In this document: piece by piece, positions 61,023-64,000 of the stretch | How positions within the stretch are numbered: position 1 is the stretch's first letter | Layout: every line of letters begins with the position of its first letter | Assembly (NCBI GenBank): GCA_012295275.1 | Contig: CM022668.1 | Coordinates: 5,306,083 to 5,370,082 of the forward strand | Length of the DNA: 64,000 nucleotides | Direction: 5' to 3' | From: Chrysomallon squamiferum | Taxonomy: Eukaryota; Mollusca; Gastropoda; Neomphalida; Peltospiridae | Notes under the pieces: model-generated | The model's database searches: none | Seen by the model: the letters and a program-made list of their open reading frames with translations, nothing else | What the model was told of the DNA's origin: nothing | Position numbers and translations under genes: made by a program

Positions 61023-61917
61023 CTCCTATTTTCAATAAATAATTGAAAAATAAAAAATTAATAAGTAAGTAACACAACTCAAAGTAAGTTCCGCTATAAA
61101 ATTAAAATATATGTGATTTCTTTATTTGTTTTGCGATGTCAATTATTTGCTAATAATAAGGTAAGATGATAAAACAACAAAGAGTAGAACTATGCAGGTG
61201 AATCATTTCTTGTTGCTCTTTCAAAAAATAGAAAAAAAATACATGATAGTACCGGATCTAAGGTCACATTTTTTTTTAACTTCAAGACATATGGAAAAAG
61301 TTCCAGAAATAAATGACCTTTATAAATTATTATTAAATTACTGTGGTAATACACAATTTCTCGTATATTGTAATTAAAAAATTTAAAAAAGCAGATGGAA
61401 CTTTAACATAAATAAAAATCTCTCTCACACGCACTCATACACACACAGACACAAACAAACACACATAGGCATGCACATACAAACACACTTTTTGTATACA
61501 TATTTATAAATTACTGCTAATACTATAAGAAAAAAAGCATTTAATGGAAATATAAAGAATAAATTCAAGGGTGACATACAAAGAGAAACAAAGAGACAGA
61601 ATGAGGGAGAGATTTAGTGATATGAATGTGGAGAGCCCAGACTGGGTCTGTGTTTATGAATCACTCATTATGATATAGTAGCTGGAATAAGAGCAGGGAA
61701 TCAGTACTTACACACTGGAGAATTCAAATCTCCAGCAGTACAGGTCTGTGTAAACAGCACCAAACAAATCACAAAGGCATAAACAAAAAAAACAAATGAA
61801 TGTATATGTATGTGTGACATATACGTCTCACCTATATTGTTTGTACCAAATATAATACTGTTATTAAAGAGGCCTATTCCTGCTGATCCCAAATTAGTAA
61901 AATATCTGAAAATATAC

Positions 61918-62004
61918 CTCGAGGATTAGCATCCATATTGGGGACGAGGCCCAGGTTTGCATCATTTCTATCCAACTCCTGTTCCAAGTTTGGTATCTGA
62001 TTCA
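61918..62004 (-). CDS. Array G: linker exon, unit 3
   Basis: As units 1 and 2, but with NDANLGLV in place of NDVNLGLV, QIPNLEQ in place of QIPNVEQ, and acceptor ATACGAG. Open, phase 1-1. It is the most diverged of the five. Confidence 0.6.
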
Positions 62005-62895
62005 CTCGTATTTTCACTGAATAATTGAAATATTAAAAATTAATAAATAAGTAACACAACTCAAAGTAAGTTCCGCTATAAAATTAAAATATATGTGATT
62101 TCTTTATTTGTTTTGCGATGTCAATTATTTGCTAATAATAAGGTAAGATGATAAAACAACAAAGAGTAGAACTATGCAGGTGAATCATTTCTTGTTGCTC
62201 TTTCAAAAAAAAAAAAAAAAATACATGATAGTACCGGATCTAAGGTCACATTTTTTTTAACTTCAAGACATATGGAAAAAGTTCCAGAAATAAATGACCT
62301 TTATAAATTATTATTAAATTACTGTGGTAATACACAATTTCTCGTATATTGTAATTAAAAAATTTAAAAAAGCAGATGGAACTTTAACATAAATAAAAAT
62401 CTCTCTCACACGCACTCATACACACACAGACACAAACAAACACACATAGGCATGCACATACAAACACACTTTTTGTATACATATTTATAAATTACTGCTA
62501 ATACTATAAGAAAAAAAGCATTTAATGGAAATATAAAGAATAAATTCAAGGGTGACATACAAAGAGAAACAAAGAGACAGAATGAGGGAGAGATTTAGTG
62601 AAATGAATGTGGAGAGCCCAGACTGGGTCTGTGTTTATGAATCACTCATTATGATATAGTAGCTGGAATAAGAGCAGGGAATCAGTACTTACACACTGGA
62701 GAATTCAAATCTCCAGCAGTACAGGTCTGTGTAAACAGCACCAAACAAATCACAAAGGCATACGAAAAAACAAATGAATGTATATGTATGTGTGACATAT
62801 ACGTCTCACCTATATTGTTTGTACTAAATATAATACTGTTATTAAAGAGGCCTATTCCTGCTGATCCCAAATTAGTAAAATATCTGAAAATATAC

Positions 62896-62982
62896 CTCGA
62901 GGATTAGCATCCATATTTGGGACGAGGCCCAGGTTTGCATCATTTCTATCCAACTCCTGTTCCACGTTTGGAATCTGATTCA
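62896..62982 (-). CDS. Array G: linker exon, unit 4
   Basis: Open, 87 nt, phase 1-1, with NDANLGLVPNMDANPRG. The unit is nearly identical to unit 5 at base level. Confidence 0.6.
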
Positions 62983-63875
62983 CTCCTATTTTCAATAAAT
63001 AATTGAAAAATAAAAAATTAATAAGTAAGTAACACAACTCAAAGTAAGTTCCGCTATAAAATTAAAATATATGTGATTTCTTTATTTGTTTTTTGCGATG
63101 TCAATTATTTGCTAATAATAAGGTAAGATGATAAAACAACAAAGAGTAGAACTATGCAGGTGAATCATTTCTTGTTGCTCTTCAAAAAAAATAGAAAAAA
63201 AAATACATGATAGTACCGGATCTAAGGTCACATTTTTTTTAACTTCAAGACATATGGAAAAAGTTCCAGAAATAAATGACCTTTATAAATTATTATTAAA
63301 TTACTGTGGTAATACACAATTTCTCGTATATTGTAATTAAAAATTTAAAAAGCAGATGGAACTTTAACATAAAAAAAAATCTCTCTCACACGCACTCATA
63401 CACACACAGACACAAACAAACACACATAGGCATGCACATACAAACACACTTTTTGTATACATATTTATAAATTACTGCTAATACTATAAGAAAAAAAGCA
63501 TTTAATGGAAATATAAAGAATAAATTCAAGGGTGACATACAAAGAGAAACAAAGAGACAGAATGAGGGAGAGATTTAGTGAAATGAATGTGGAGAGCCCA
63601 GACTGGGTCTGTGTTTATGAATCACTCATTATGATATAGTAGCTGGAATAAGAGCAGGGAATCAGTACTTACACACTGGAGAATTCAAATCTCCAGCAGT
63701 ACAGGTCTGTGTAAACAGCACCAAACAAATCACAAAGGCATACGAAAAAACAAATGAATGTATATGTATGTGTGACATATACGTCTCACCTATATTGTTT
63801 GTACTAAATATAATACTGTTATTAAAGAGGCCTATTCCTGCTGATCCCAAATTAGTAAAATATCTGAAAATATAC

Positions 63876-63962
63876 CTCGAGGATTAGCATCCATATTGGG
63901 GACGAGGCCCAGGTTTGCATCATTTCTATCCAACTCCTGTTCCACGTTTGGAATCTGATTCA
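63876..63962 (-). CDS. Array G: linker exon, unit 5
   Basis: Open, 87 nt, phase 1-1, same translation as unit 4. The next unit upstream (minus strand) lies outside the window, where DED/DD exons would be expected if this array belongs to a gene. Confidence 0.6.
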
Positions 63963-64000
63963 CTCCTATTTTCAATAAATAATTGAAAAATAAAAAAATT

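Larger units (their letters stand above)
58195..61700 (-). repeat. Tandem duplication, about 1.75-kb unit, two copies
   Basis: 58195-59940 and 59945-61700 are nearly identical, including the shortened micro-exon, the CA-rich run, the intron with AGCCCAGACTGGGTCTGTG, and the linker exon. The unit boundary lies at CACAGTGCTGTTGACTAGC. The second unit differs from the first by a nonsense change in the micro-exon. Confidence 0.85.
61000..64000 (-). repeat. Tandem array, about 980-bp unit, at least three copies
   Basis: Linker exons recur at 60936, 61918, 62896 and 63876, a spacing of 978-982. All intron landmarks repeat with them (TACCGGATCTAAGGTCACAT, CACACGCACTCATACACACA, AGCCCAGACTGGGTCTGTG). 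Each unit lacks a micro-exon and a p20 exon, because intron segments are joined across them. The array runs off the right end of the window. Variation between units is mainly in A runs. Confidence 0.92.

Noticed and set aside
58000-64000. CRISPR-like regular repeat spacing in the 0.98-kb array
   Set aside because: Units are long, contain caspase exons and lie in an animal genome. No short repeat-spacer pattern is present.

Overview
The window is AT-rich animal nuclear DNA. It has spliced genes with GT-AG introns, many microsatellites, decayed transposons and one 200-base N gap. The recognisable genes belong to one family: caspase-8-like initiator caspases with two N-terminal death effector domains (DEDs), a death-domain (DD) exon and a p20/p10 protease core. 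An invertebrate, perhaps a mollusc or another lophotrochozoan, fits this gene type and composition, but nothing here fixes the species.

Layout, plus strand. 1-1300 holds two core exons of an upstream copy (gene 0) and is cut by the gap at 1301-1500. Gene A (about 1853-9333) is the most complete copy: TATA promoter, tandem-DED exon, DD exon, two micro-exons, linker exon, p20 in two exons, p10, and a tandem set of alternative last exons; it has two frameshifts. 9.3-16 kb is 3' flank plus fragments of an NHL-repeat protein and a decayed transposase-like reading frame. Copy B (16.4-20.2 kb) is a wreck with a short DED-less first exon and no p10. 21.1-24.6 kb holds a coiled-coil protein fragment, a PIF/Harbinger transposase relic and a possible LINE scrap. 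Gene C (28.5-36.3 kb) is a second full-length copy with two DD exons, two linker exons and three lesions. Cluster D (43.2-47.0 kb) has a DED-less first exon, four micro-exons, one linker exon and a broken DD exon, with no protease core.

Layout, minus strand. Copy F (51.7-48.2 kb) is an inverted copy of the gene C core. Its p20-p10 linker has expanded into an 18-bp coding minisatellite of about 1.45 kb (about 80 units). Array G (64.0-57.0 kb) is a tandem array of linker exons and micro-exons without p20 or p10, running off the window. Two sets of inverted duplications (32.7-35.3 kb against 51.7-48.0 kb, and 39.0-42.4 kb against 57.0-53.5 kb) tie the strands together.

Nearly every internal exon starts and ends in phase 1. 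Exons can therefore be duplicated or lost without changing frame, and the locus shows exactly that. In known biology a DED-DED caspase is recruited by FADD-like adaptors and activated by proximity, leading to cell death or innate immune signalling. The added DD would give a second way of joining receptor or adaptor complexes. Every multi-exon copy that can be followed through the core carries at least one frame lesion, several at homopolymers, so the choice between a pseudogene field and a living locus with assembly errors stays open.
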